From assembly GCF_900143085.1 (NCBI RefSeq), contig NZ_FRCZ01000007.1, positions 1 to 64,000 on the forward strand: a stretch of DNA of 64,000 nucleotides. The letters are read 5' to 3'. A program made the position numbers and the translations under genes. The first letter of the stretch is position 1; every line of letters begins with the position of its first letter. This document shows positions 25,772-33,923 of this stretch, piece after piece. This DNA comes from Gracilibacillus kekensis. GTDB taxonomy: Bacteria > Bacillota > Bacilli > Bacillales > Amphibacillaceae. A model generated the notes under the pieces. The model saw only the letters and a list, made by a program, of their open reading frames with translations. It searched no databases and had not been told where the DNA came from.

Positions 25772-26342
25772 ATACAAATCAACAGATAATGATCAATTCT
25801 TATTGAAAAATAATCGTTTTGGTGTCTCTTCCTTTGAGGAACTCAGAGACTTGGAAGCAATGGCTTTTGCAGCTCGAGCAACAGAGATCGTTCGTGAAAA
25901 GCAATTTTGGGAGACTTTTTCGGAGCAGGCCTTTAAAAAACTTCATTTTCATTTGTTTCAGGATGTGTATCATTTTGCTGGTGAGTATCGCAATGTGCAG
26001 TTAGCGAAAGGAAACACGAGGTTTTGCCAGGCTGAGTATATTGCCAGTTATGCCGCTGACTTATTTGAAGAGTTAACTAATGAGCCTGTGTGGAGATCTA
26101 TTGAAGAAGCGGCAGATCGCCTTGCGTATTTTAAAACAGAGCTTAATTTACTACACCCTTTTCGTGAAGGAAATGGGCGGACAATTCGTATTTTCATACA
26201 CGCTTTTGCTTTGTCAAGGAGCATCAATTGGCAGTACGAAAATGTAGACAGAGAAGAATACATGCATGCGATGATCCAATCTGTTATCACTACTAAACCG
26301 CTTTATCAATTGTTTTTAAATACAATAGCATTCACTAACTGA
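25764..26342 (+). CDS. Fic-domain AMP-transferase (toxin)
   Basis: A 192-residue Fic protein. The active-site loop HPFREGNGRTIR (about 134-145) is a complete HxFx(D/E)GNGRxxR motif, so the catalytic His and the phosphate-binding loop are intact. The helical N-terminus lacks a visible self-inhibitory motif, fitting class I, where inhibition comes from a separate protein. Known relatives AMPylate DNA gyrase and topoisomerase IV. It ends at a strong terminator. Confidence 0.92.
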   Translation: MDKYKSTDNDQFLLKNNRFGVSSFEELRDLEAMAFAARATEIVREKQFWETFSEQAFKKLHFHLFQDVYHFAGEYRNVQLAKGNTRFCQAEYIASYAADLFEELTNEPVWRSIEEAADRLAYFKTELNLLHPFREGNGRTIRIFIHAFALSRSINWQYENVDREEYMHAMIQSVITTKPLYQLFLNTIAFTN

Positions 26343-26352
26343 CCTATATACT

Positions 26353-26378
26353 CTCTCATTTGTGAGAGTTTTTTTTTA
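26353..26378 (+). terminator. Terminator after fic
   Basis: CTCTCA-TTTG-TGAGAG followed by ten T. Confidence 0.92.
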
Positions 26379-26410
26379 CTTTAAAATTTAGATTAAAAGG
26401 ATGGAGAAGG

Positions 26411-26950
26411 ATGAGGAAACATTATAACTTTTGGTCTTTTTGTTTAATAATTAGTTGTCTGGTATTAACAGGTTATTCTTTGTATTCTAATTTGAATCAC
26501 CGATGGATCATTGCACCACCAAATTATATATTATTAATAATTAGCTTGTTAGCCTTAATTTTAGGAGTTTTCGGTTTGACTGATAAAAGAACCGGATGGA
26601 CAAAAACAAGAAGCTGGCTAACCGTAATATTGTCATCATTGACAACGATCGGATTATTTTTAATAGTATCATTTTCACTCCTCTTTTCATCAATGGGAGC
26701 GAATGAGTACATAAAGACAGTAAGTTCTGATAATAACAAGTATTCAATTGATTTCTACCGTTTTAACGCAGGTGCAGCTGGTTCTTTTGGTATAAGGGGA
26801 GAATTAAACGGTCCACTTTGGTTTAAAAAAAGAATTTATTTAGAGCATAATGCAGAAGAAGTCGAAGTGGAATGGGAAAATGATCATAAAGTAACTATAA
26901 ATAACCATACCTTAAAATTGGATGAAGAAGATACATATGGTTATCAATAG
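26411..26950 (+). CDS. DUF5412-type membrane protein
   Basis: A 179-residue protein with three N-terminal transmembrane helices (about 9-25, 39-56, 69-93) and a soluble C-terminal beta-rich domain facing outward (SSDNNKYSIDFYRFNAGAAG, SFGIRGELNGPLW, IYLEHNAEEVEVEW). The pattern matches DUF5412 proteins of Bacillus. The function is unknown. GGAGAAGG precedes ATG 26411. Monocistronic in appearance. Confidence 0.8.
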   Translation: MRKHYNFWSFCLIISCLVLTGYSLYSNLNHRWIIAPPNYILLIISLLALILGVFGLTDKRTGWTKTRSWLTVILSSLTTIGLFLIVSFSLLFSSMGANEYIKTVSSDNNKYSIDFYRFNAGAAGSFGIRGELNGPLWFKKRIYLEHNAEEVEVEWENDHKVTINNHTLKLDEEDTYGYQ

Positions 26951-27037
26951 CTTTGAAACATTTTGAAATTAATACGACAAGCATTTTTTGAAATGCATCA
27001 TTTTAAATCGGGATATCAATGTAAAGAAGGGTGTTAA

Positions 27038-27394
27038 ATGAGTAAGAAAAAAATTGAACAAAGCGTCTATCGTGATGCACCCGTGTTATTGAAAGAGAAA
27101 GGGTATATCAGCCCGGTCGATCTTCTGGTGAAAATGGATCGACTAACAGAGAAACAAGTAAAAGACTGGAGAATGAAGAAGATTTCATATTTAGAACGTG
27201 TGGCATCAGGAAATTTAGGGAAGATGAATCATTTATTGAAGTTATTGCAAAGGTTTGCCAAAGAGCAAAATCTTAAATCATCAATTACTGTATATAAATC
27301 ATGGGAAAAAGGACCAAAACAGGACCTGCAATTTTCGAAAATTCGCAATCCGCATATGGAAAAATTACATTCCACCCATTATGTGAGGAACTAA
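27038..27394 (+). CDS. Conserved hypothetical protein
   Basis: A 118-residue basic soluble protein, MSKKKIEQSVYRDAPVLLKE ... GPKQDLQFSKIRNPHMEKLH. AAGAAGGGTG precedes ATG 27038. No catalytic motif or membrane segment is visible. I have the impression of a family restricted to Bacillales but cannot name it. The 300 bases after it contain no gene, only an imperfect hairpin near 27510-27560 with T-rich tail. Confidence 0.6.
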   Translation: MSKKKIEQSVYRDAPVLLKEKGYISPVDLLVKMDRLTEKQVKDWRMKKISYLERVASGNLGKMNHLLKLLQRFAKEQNLKSSITVYKSWEKGPKQDLQFSKIRNPHMEKLHSTHYVRN

Positions 27395-27642
27395 AATAAA
27401 ATGATGTAGTATTTCTATGTTCTTAACTTTTTTTCTAAATTAATCGAGATGCAAACACCATTTTTCTGAAGATGAAGAGAGAATTTAGCATAGAAAAATC
27501 AATGAGACTGAAGACTGGAAGATTAGAGAATTTTTCTTTTTCTTTCGGTCTTTTTTCTATCACGTATTCGGTTATATTACAGGAAATAATTAATAACGAG
27601 GAAGTTCTTGGCTAGTACAAACCTATTAGAATAAATTATTCC

Positions 27643-27672
27643 TTTACAGGAATATTCCTGTAATGGTATATT
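27643..27672 (+). promoter_or_regulatory. Promoter with an embedded 20-bp perfect palindrome
   Basis: TTTACA (27643-27648) and TATATT (27667-27672, preceded by TGG) are 18 bases apart. The spacer and -35 are covered by TTACAGGAATATTCCTGTAA (27644-27663), a perfect dyad. A repressor bound there would block the AHSA1 gene at 27709. The regulator is not adjacent. Confidence 0.75.
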
Positions 27673-27708
27673 AAAAATGTAACATAATATAATTATAGGA
27701 GGAATACA

Positions 27709-28200
27709 ATGTCAGCTCAAATTGAAATCACACATACTTTTAGTGCTCCACGTGAACTTGTTTTTAAGGCATTTACTGAATCAGAACACTTAAAAAACTG
27801 GTGGGGACCAGAAGGATGGACGTTTGAGATTTCTAAATCAGATTTCCGCCCTGGCGGTGTATTTCATTACAGCCAGAAGCCTGCTGATGGACCTAAAATG
27901 TGGGTTAGATTTGTATACAGTGAGATTATTGCACCAGAGAAAATCATTTACACTAGTGCCTTTTCTGATGAGGAAGGTAATATCGTTCGTGCACCTTTTG
28001 ACGAAAATTGGCCATTGGAGACTTTGACTACTATGGAGTTTATGGAGGATGAAGAAATTACGACACTTACAGTGACTTTGGTTCCAGTATCTCCAACCGA
28101 GAAAGAGCGTAAAGTCTTTGAGGAATCAAAAGAGATGACTAAGGATGGATTTAAAGGCACCTTTAATCAATTGGAAGATTATTTGTCAAAGGGAAAATAA
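27709..28200 (+). CDS. SRPBCC / AHSA1-family protein
   Basis: A 163-residue START-like (Bet v 1 fold) protein: ITHTFSAPRELVFKAFTESE, LKNWWGPEGWTFEISKSDFR and PGGVFHYSQKP are hallmark AHSA1 motifs. The fold binds hydrophobic ligands; the bacterial function is mostly unknown. AGGAGG lies six bases upstream of ATG 27709. It is transcribed alone from the palindrome-bearing promoter. Two further START-like genes occur at 31910 and 56059. Confidence 0.88.
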   Translation: MSAQIEITHTFSAPRELVFKAFTESEHLKNWWGPEGWTFEISKSDFRPGGVFHYSQKPADGPKMWVRFVYSEIIAPEKIIYTSAFSDEEGNIVRAPFDENWPLETLTTMEFMEDEEITTLTVTLVPVSPTEKERKVFEESKEMTKDGFKGTFNQLEDYLSKGK

Positions 28201-28305
28201 CAGCTAGCAATAAATATAGGGAATTCCCACGTCCTAGCAATTTCTTACGAGAGAAAAGAATTTAAAAGGCAAATTTTAATGGTGATATTGTGTAAAAATA
28301 AAATG

Positions 28306-28329
28306 GAACCGTCTTATATAAGACGGTTC
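28306..28329 (-). terminator. Terminator of the minus-strand gene at 28314
   Basis: A perfect 24-bp palindrome (arms GAACCGTCTTAT/ATAAGACGGTTC). On the minus strand it is followed by CATTTTATTTTT. It overlaps the gene's stop codon. Confidence 0.82.
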
Positions 28330-28676
28330 TCCAAGGATTCGGTTGCCAGTTTAAGTGCAGTTATACGTCGCTCATTTAGTGTTTTTTGAGAACTGCCTTC
28401 TTTAGCTTTTGCTATTTGTTTTTCTATAGATGGAATGAAACTCTGTAGAACATCTCTAGCATTTAATATGATTTCTTCGTCATAGCAAAAATCATCCCTA
28501 TACCAAGTAGCTTTTAGGCTCTTTAATCCAATTTCTACTGCATTCCGTCTCTTTTGAACAAGAGATGTGTTTGATCCTTTTTCTGTCAAGCTTATATAAG
28601 CATTTGAAAGTTTATTAAAAGTTGATTCCAATGATTTAATCGACAAATCTAGGATTTCTAGGCTAACAGTCTTCAT
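28314..28676 (-). CDS. Conserved hypothetical helical protein
   Basis: A 120-residue all-helical soluble protein (MKTVSLEILDLSIKSLESTF ... ITALKLATESLENRL). Internal similarity is visible: KRRNAVEIGLKSLKATW and ERRITALKLATESLENRL both read RR-x-A-hydrophobic-x2-(G/A)-x-x-SL, suggesting two related halves. The function is unknown. It is followed by a terminator overlapping its stop codon. Confidence 0.6.
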   Translation of the reverse strand: MKTVSLEILDLSIKSLESTFNKLSNAYISLTEKGSNTSLVQKRRNAVEIGLKSLKATWYRDDFCYDEEIILNARDVLQSFIPSIEKQIAKAKEGSSQKTLNERRITALKLATESLENRLI

Positions 28677-28711
28677 ATAAGAACCTCAATTTTTTTGCAA
28701 TTCTCTTACTA

Positions 28712-30415
28712 TTAAAAAGCACCTGAACCACCACCGCCACCACCAACTCCGGCTCCTCCACCGGGAACGCTACCACTACTACTGCTTGTGGAAGCTGAAA
28801 CGGTTGAATTTGCTTGATCGAATTGATTGTTAATTGTACCTGCTATCAATATGAACATCACAATGTCAATAGTTTGTGTGTTTGTATCAGTAGTAACAGT
28901 TGGTGACAACCTTTTGCTAAGCTGTTCACTTTTTTTCTGCATCGATTTATTACCAGTACCGAGAGCATAAATAAATGCTTGCATTTGTGTATCACTCATC
29001 CATTCCTTCCACTCCTTTTCACCGATATTATCATAATTGGAACTGAAATCTTTCCACTGCTGTCTAATTCTAAGTCCTTGAACGGTTCTAGGTTGATAGA
29101 TAGCTGCGAATACCAATAAGGTTAAACTTAAGCATATGGAAAAGAACATCCACATGAAAAGCGAATGAACACCCAGAATGATAATAAATGGAATAAGGAG
29201 AATACCTGCTACTGCTGATGTCCAGCGCAACCCTTTTTGTTTATCAACCAGGTCGTAGCCTTTAGTTTCATCTTTTACAGATTCTATCCACTTGTGAAAG
29301 TCATTGTTGTAAGTTGAATGATTGTCTTCATTTTTCGTATAGGACTCAAGTGCAGTTAGAGAGAAGACCTCTTTTTCTCCTATTTTATAAAAAAGCCAAT
29401 TGATGAGTATGCTTTCGTGCGGATGGTCTGTATTAGAATCCACTACAGTAAAGTTACTATCATCCTCGCGTTTTACGTATCCCTTCCTGACAAGATCTAA
29501 TAAAGCTGCAGATAGAAAATCGCTATTTGCATACATATTTCTCATATAAAGCATGGTAGCGGGTAAGCTCATTTCTTGATTGGGTAATAAATAGGATGGA
29601 GAAGAGCTGCGTTCTACTTCCCATAATCTCCTATTCTTGATGCTCCGTGTTCTAAAAAATAGTACGATTAAAGATATAGTAAAAAGACCTACAATATAAG
29701 GCGAAATAAGATTTAAGACTTCTTGTCTACTCTTAAATGCAGCTGCTTCTTCTTCCAACCGTAATTTGTCAGCAGCAATTTCCTCCCGTATAGTGTTATT
29801 TTCAATAAGACTAGCCGATGGAAATAGTGTAGGATTATAAGCTACCCGAATATCTCCGTTTGACCCGCTAGCTACTTCTCCCATCGCAAAATGGACGACG
29901 CCATCAGAATTTGTAGTTGAAGTACCATACGCTTCATCATAACCTAAGGCAAGTACCTCCTCAGTTGATTGAGGTGGATGGACATATATATCCATGTTTT
30001 GATAGGTAGATTCATTGCTTGTGTCGAAGAATGGCCAATAAAATTGTGCTAAGTCAGAGAATACTTCGACTCCATTCGAAATTGTATAAGAAAGATCGAC
30101 TGTGATTTTCTCATCTGAACCACTTCGATACACTTTGTAAAGGTTCTCCTCTTGTTCGACATCTAAAATCTCGTTGTTTTCAGAAGCCTCAAAGTTTATT
30201 ATTTGTGTTTCTTCTTTTGGAATAAGTGTGCGAGTTATGCCATTAAAATCATCATCAAATTGATAGGTGTGTTGTTCTGACACTTCTACGTCACCATTCT
30301 CCTGTAAGTAAGCATTGATTTCACTATTTTCAATGGAGAAATCAACAGCAAAGACTGGTAAGGGCAGTAAAATAATCGTAAAAACAAAAATAAATAATAG
30401 CGCCATTCTTTTCAT
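28712..30415 (-). CDS. DUF2207-domain membrane protein
   Basis: A 567-residue protein. Signal peptide (1-23), then an extracellular DUF2207 domain (about 25-230) with NGDVEVSEQHTYQFDDDFNG. A transmembrane helix at about 238-258, a cytoplasmic part with SLPATMLYMRNMYANSDFLS, two helices around 395-440 and a glycine-rich tail GGGAGVGGGGGGSGAF. This architecture is typical of the YfkF/DUF2207 family, of unknown function. GGAGAGAGGAG precedes ATG 30415. Confidence 0.88.
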   Translation of the reverse strand: MKRMALLFIFVFTIILLPLPVFAVDFSIENSEINAYLQENGDVEVSEQHTYQFDDDFNGITRTLIPKEETQIINFEASENNEILDVEQEENLYKVYRSGSDEKITVDLSYTISNGVEVFSDLAQFYWPFFDTSNESTYQNMDIYVHPPQSTEEVLALGYDEAYGTSTTNSDGVVHFAMGEVASGSNGDIRVAYNPTLFPSASLIENNTIREEIAADKLRLEEEAAAFKSRQEVLNLISPYIVGLFTISLIVLFFRTRSIKNRRLWEVERSSSPSYLLPNQEMSLPATMLYMRNMYANSDFLSAALLDLVRKGYVKREDDSNFTVVDSNTDHPHESILINWLFYKIGEKEVFSLTALESYTKNEDNHSTYNNDFHKWIESVKDETKGYDLVDKQKGLRWTSAVAGILLIPFIIILGVHSLFMWMFFSICLSLTLLVFAAIYQPRTVQGLRIRQQWKDFSSNYDNIGEKEWKEWMSDTQMQAFIYALGTGNKSMQKKSEQLSKRLSPTVTTDTNTQTIDIVMFILIAGTINNQFDQANSTVSASTSSSSGSVPGGGAGVGGGGGGSGAF

Positions 30416-30570
30416 AAGTATAGCTCCTCTCTCCTTTATATACGATTTCTAAGTCGATAAGGTTTCATTAATTGTATCAGATAGAGTCGACTACTACTTT
30501 TCTTTTTTGTTATATATAAAAATGGAAAACCGCTTAATCCTTAAGGAAAGAGCGGAAACGCAAAGACAAA

Positions 30571-31411
30571 CTATTTTTTAACAGCGTGTATATAGTGAAT
30601 GGTTTCAAACGCAGTCAAATGATCCGATCGATTACTAAAGAAAGAATCATTAATTGACTTCGGAGATAAATGTTCATAAATGAGTAAACCTGCTTTTTCT
30701 AACAAGTGCTCCATTTCATTATAAGAGCAACAAGCTTGCATCTCTTCTCCACCTGCTGATGCCATTTTACGCATGTTTTCTACTCGATTGGAGAGTCCCT
30801 TTTCTGTAAAAAGATTTTCATCAGCATAATCAAAAACGATCGAGCTGCCTTGTGGTACTTTGGTAAATAGATGATTGATGATACTTGATACTTCTTCTTT
30901 CGTTAAATAATAAGTGACACCCAAAAGACTAAAGAATGTTTTTTTGTTCGTATCGAATCCTTCCTCTATAAGCTTGTGCTCAGCAAACTTCTTCGTGAAG
31001 TCCATAGGGACAAAATGAAGATGATCGGGGATTTTAAAATTCATTTCAGCTAATCTTTTTCGTTTAAATGCCTGTGTAGTTGGATGGTCGAACATAGTTT
31101 TCTAAGCTGTATTTAAATTGGAGATGTCTAAAGCAAAAGGTATCTAAACCTGCTCCCAATATGACATACTGCTCTGTTCCTAATTCCATTTCTTTGCGTA
31201 ATACTTTTTCACAAAATGCAGCGCGAGCTAACGGTGTTGGTGAAAGTTGCACTTGGGTCACCCATTTTAATATTTCTGTTGGATGATCTTGAAGCTTTTG
31301 TGCAATATCTTGGTTGAAAAAGGAGACCGCTTGTATCATATTCTCGCTGATGCCTGAAAATTCTTCTTGGGTTAGGAGCTCCTTAGCAATAAAATCATCG
31401 AAAATTTTTTG
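30571..31411 (-). pseudogene. SAM-dependent methyltransferase (LCMT family), broken twice
   Basis: The minus strand has QKIFDDFIAKELLTQEEFSG and ISENMIQAVSFFNQDIAQK, then YVILGAGLDTFCFRHL (SAM motif I), which shifts out of frame at YSLENY. It resumes with DHPTTQAFKRKRLAE, LLGVTYYLTKEEV and SSIVFDYADENLF to KK at 30571. The shift is near 31085. In addition an in-frame TGA precedes QKIFDDF, and the usual 30-40 residues before this point are absent. The gene is therefore almost certainly dead. Confidence 0.85.
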
Positions 31412-31517
31412 TCAATTATTTTGGTGTTATCTGCCAGTAAAAACTATAACATATCAGTACATTCTGTAAATTTTCGCAATCAGCCAGTATGAGTCTCATT
31501 TTAAAGAGACTAACAAA

Positions 31518-31564
31518 TTGACTAGACACCATTTAGTGTCGTATAATAAAAGACACCAAATGGT
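31518..31564 (+). promoter_or_regulatory. ArsR-type promoter/operator
   Basis: TTGACT (31518-31523) and TATAAT (31542-31547), 18 bases apart, form a good promoter. Its spacer is filled by the dyad GACACCATTTAGTGTC (31525-31540). GACACCA recurs at 31552-31558 in GACACCAAATGGT, just downstream of the -10. The gene is likely autorepressed. Confidence 0.75.
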
Positions 31565-31582
31565 TTCGAATAGGAGGGTAGC

Positions 31583-31906
31583 ATGTTGAAAAAGACAGAT
31601 GAAAAACGGGATGTGTTTGTAGCGATAGCAGACCCAACCCGTCGGCAGTTAATACGGATTTTGGCAGATTCGAAAGAGTTACCTTTGCATGAATTAACGC
31701 CTCATTTTCAAATGGGCAGAACAGCTGTTTCCAAACATTTGATGATTCTAAGAGAAGCAGACATAGTAAGACATCGTAAATCAGGTAGAGAATCGAAGTA
31801 CCGTCTAAATCCAGAACCTTTGCAGGAAGTGAAAGATTGGCTTTCCTTTTATGAAAAGTTTTGGAAGGAGAGAGCGGCAATACTTAAAAATATATTGGAG
31901 GAATAA
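31583..31906 (+). CDS. ArsR/SmtB-family repressor
   Basis: A 107-residue winged-helix repressor: DPTRRQLIRILADSKELPLH, ELTPHFQMGRTAVSKHLMIL and READIVRHRKSGRESKYRLN. No cysteine metal site is visible, so it is of the SdpR/YdfF-like non-metal type often paired with AHSA1 genes. AGGAGG lies upstream of ATG 31583. It is first gene of a four-gene operon with the AHSA1 gene starting three bases after its stop. Confidence 0.92.
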   Translation: MLKKTDEKRDVFVAIADPTRRQLIRILADSKELPLHELTPHFQMGRTAVSKHLMILREADIVRHRKSGRESKYRLNPEPLQEVKDWLSFYEKFWKERAAILKNILEE

Positions 31907-31909
31907 TAA

Positions 31910-32293
31910 ATGGCAGATGTATTATTAGATTTTCAATTTAAAAGTCCAATTGACAAAGTATGGAATGCCTTAACGAAGTCTGAAACACTAGCAAAATGGG
32001 TGATGGAAAATAACTTTAAGCCAATTGTCGGGCATAAATGCCAGTTCTGGAATGAAGAAATTGACTTAGTGGTGGATAGTGAAGTGTTAGTAGTGGAGGA
32101 ACCCCATACTTTATCCTATACCTGGATAGGAGGACCAATCAATACAGTTATTACATGGACGTTGAAACAAGAAGGTGACACAACACATTTACATCTTGCA
32201 CAAACAGGATTTGCAAAAGAAGATCAAGCATACAATGGGGCTAAATATGGTTGGGTATATAAGGTGGAAGAACTTAAAAATATGTTAGATTAA
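31910..32293 (+). CDS. AHSA1 / SRPBCC-domain protein
   Basis: A 127-residue START-like protein (DFQFKSPIDKVWNALTKSET, LAKWVMENNF, HTLSYTWIGGPINTVITWTL). It lies in the ArsR operon, as is frequent in Bacillaceae. The ligand is unknown. TTGGAGGAATAA supplies the ribosome binding site within the ArsR stop region. Confidence 0.9.
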   Translation: MADVLLDFQFKSPIDKVWNALTKSETLAKWVMENNFKPIVGHKCQFWNEEIDLVVDSEVLVVEEPHTLSYTWIGGPINTVITWTLKQEGDTTHLHLAQTGFAKEDQAYNGAKYGWVYKVEELKNMLD

Positions 32294-32320
32294 TCTAATA
32301 ATAATTCTGGAGGGGTCCAT

Positions 32321-32692
32321 ATGGCAGTTTTTACGGAATTTTTAGCAGGAATAGATCATGAAACACACCGAGATAGAATGGCCGAGGTATTTAATTGGAT
32401 TACAGAAAAATATCCGAATTTAGAAACTGAATTGAAATGGAACCAACCAATGTTTACCGACCATGGTACATTTATTATTGGTTTTAGTGTATCCAAGAAG
32501 CATTTAGCTGTCGCACCCGAAAATATAGCAATAAAGCATATTGAGGAAGATATTCAAAAGGCAAATTATGATTATACCAAAGAAATTATACGCATCCCTT
32601 GGAACAGAGAAATAGATTATACGTTCTTTGAGAAAATGATCGATTTTAACATGTGGGATAAAGCGAATTGTACGACTTTTTGGAGAAAGTAA
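32321..32692 (+). CDS. DUF1801 (YdhG-like) protein
   Basis: A 123-residue protein with the DUF1801 pattern: ETELKWNQPMFTDHGTFIIG, FSVSKKHLAVAPENIAIKHI. GGAGGGG precedes ATG 32321. DUF1801 proteins adopt a YdhG-type fold related to frataxin-like proteins, with no known activity. It is the third gene of the ArsR operon. Relatives lie at 50971 and 55711 in this window. Confidence 0.85.
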   Translation: MAVFTEFLAGIDHETHRDRMAEVFNWITEKYPNLETELKWNQPMFTDHGTFIIGFSVSKKHLAVAPENIAIKHIEEDIQKANYDYTKEIIRIPWNREIDYTFFEKMIDFNMWDKANCTTFWRK

Positions 32693-32713
32693 TGTAACGA
32701 AAGGGTGATACTA

Positions 32714-33421
32714 TTGGCGATTATACAAGATGTATTTTCCATCTTTAAAAAGAGAGACTTATTATTTATCAAACGTATTCAGGAGACGGAAAACATATAT
32801 ACATTTCTATTTGAGAAAGCAGAAGATAATATTTGGAAGGCTGGTCAACACGGTTTATTTACCATCACACATCAGAAAATTAAAGATCATACACGAGCCT
32901 TCAGTATAGCATCTGCACCAAATGAAGATGTTATTCAAGTTACGATGAGAGTGTCAGATGCCCCAAGTGACTTTAAGAAGTCTATGTTAGGATTAAAACA
33001 GGGCGATAGTATTAAAATGGCAGGACCTGTAGGGCCATTTTACTTAAAAGAGAAACAGCCTACTATACTTGTAGCTGGTGGAATTGGTATAACTCCATTT
33101 CGATCGGTTCTTAAACAATTAGAGACAGAAGGAACTGGAAAAAAGCATGACATTCATTTGTTATATAGCGATAGTAACAAGGACTTTGTATTCAGAGAAG
33201 AACTAGAAAATATTAGCGAAAAAACCTCCATTAGTATTGCCTATATAGAAACAAAAAAGCAACTTCAACAAGAATTAGCTACGTTAGCTACTTTATATAG
33301 TAATAATGGTAAATACTTGATTGCAGGGCCGAAATCGATGGTAAATGATATGGCTACTTATTTACAGAAGCAAACAATATCAAAGAAAAATATCATAAAG
33401 GATATTCTGATAGGTTATTAG
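32714..33421 (+). CDS. Ferredoxin-NADP-reductase-like flavoprotein
   Basis: A 235-residue FNR-fold oxidoreductase without an iron-sulfur domain. The FAD-binding part (about 15-100) has RAFSIASAP and GDSIKMAGPVGPF. The NAD(P)-binding part has LVAGGIGITPFRSVL (about 118-132) and IAGPKSMVNDM. I choose TTG 32714, eight bases after AAAGGG, over GTG 32705, which overlaps that site. It is the last gene of the ArsR operon, ending in a perfect terminator. Confidence 0.88.
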   Translation: MAIIQDVFSIFKKRDLLFIKRIQETENIYTFLFEKAEDNIWKAGQHGLFTITHQKIKDHTRAFSIASAPNEDVIQVTMRVSDAPSDFKKSMLGLKQGDSIKMAGPVGPFYLKEKQPTILVAGGIGITPFRSVLKQLETEGTGKKHDIHLLYSDSNKDFVFREELENISEKTSISIAYIETKKQLQQELATLATLYSNNGKYLIAGPKSMVNDMATYLQKQTISKKNIIKDILIGY

Positions 33422-33432
33422 TGAAAGTAGTG

Positions 33433-33471
33433 AAAAGATTGAGAGATACGAAATGTCTCTCAATCTTTTTT
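33433..33471 (+). terminator. Terminator of the ArsR operon
   Basis: AAAAGATTGAGAGA (33433-33446) pairs with TCTCTCAATCTTTT (33456-33469), followed by further T. Confidence 0.95.
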
Positions 33472-33923
33472 ATTTACATAAGGTATGAATAACAACTATG
33501 AAGAATGATTTAAAATAATTATATAATATTATGTATATAAATACTTCACGAGGTAATCGTGAATAAAAGTCATATTAAAATCTTTATTATTCTTCATCAT
33601 TCACAAGTTAAACCTACAGAAGAAGTCTAAATGAGTTCGGATAATAATAAATAACGGTTATATAATAACGGATTCGAGGTATAATTGTGTCAGTGAGATT
33701 TTGGGTAAGTATATTATCGTAATACAACTTTTGCACTACATAAATTTTTACAACAAAATTCACTATTATATATCATTTTTTGCAGAATGGTTATATAATA
33801 TGCCTATATGAGGATTTGGGTTAACAATTTGCAAATAATTCTCTTAAACTATGAAACTTTCTGAACTAGATTTTAAATAATTCAATCCATATGAAACCAT
33901 TAATTAACAGGAGGTCATAGTGA
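33472..33923 (+). promoter_or_regulatory. Long AT-rich leader of the LysM peptidase gene
   Basis: No ORF is visible. The stretch has a small hairpin CACGA-GGTAA-TCGTG (33548-33562) and two similar promoter-like segments: ACGGTTATATAATAACGG (near 33654) and GAATGGTTATATAATATGCC (near 33786). Long AT-rich leaders with several promoters are usual for autolysin genes. Confidence 0.4.
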
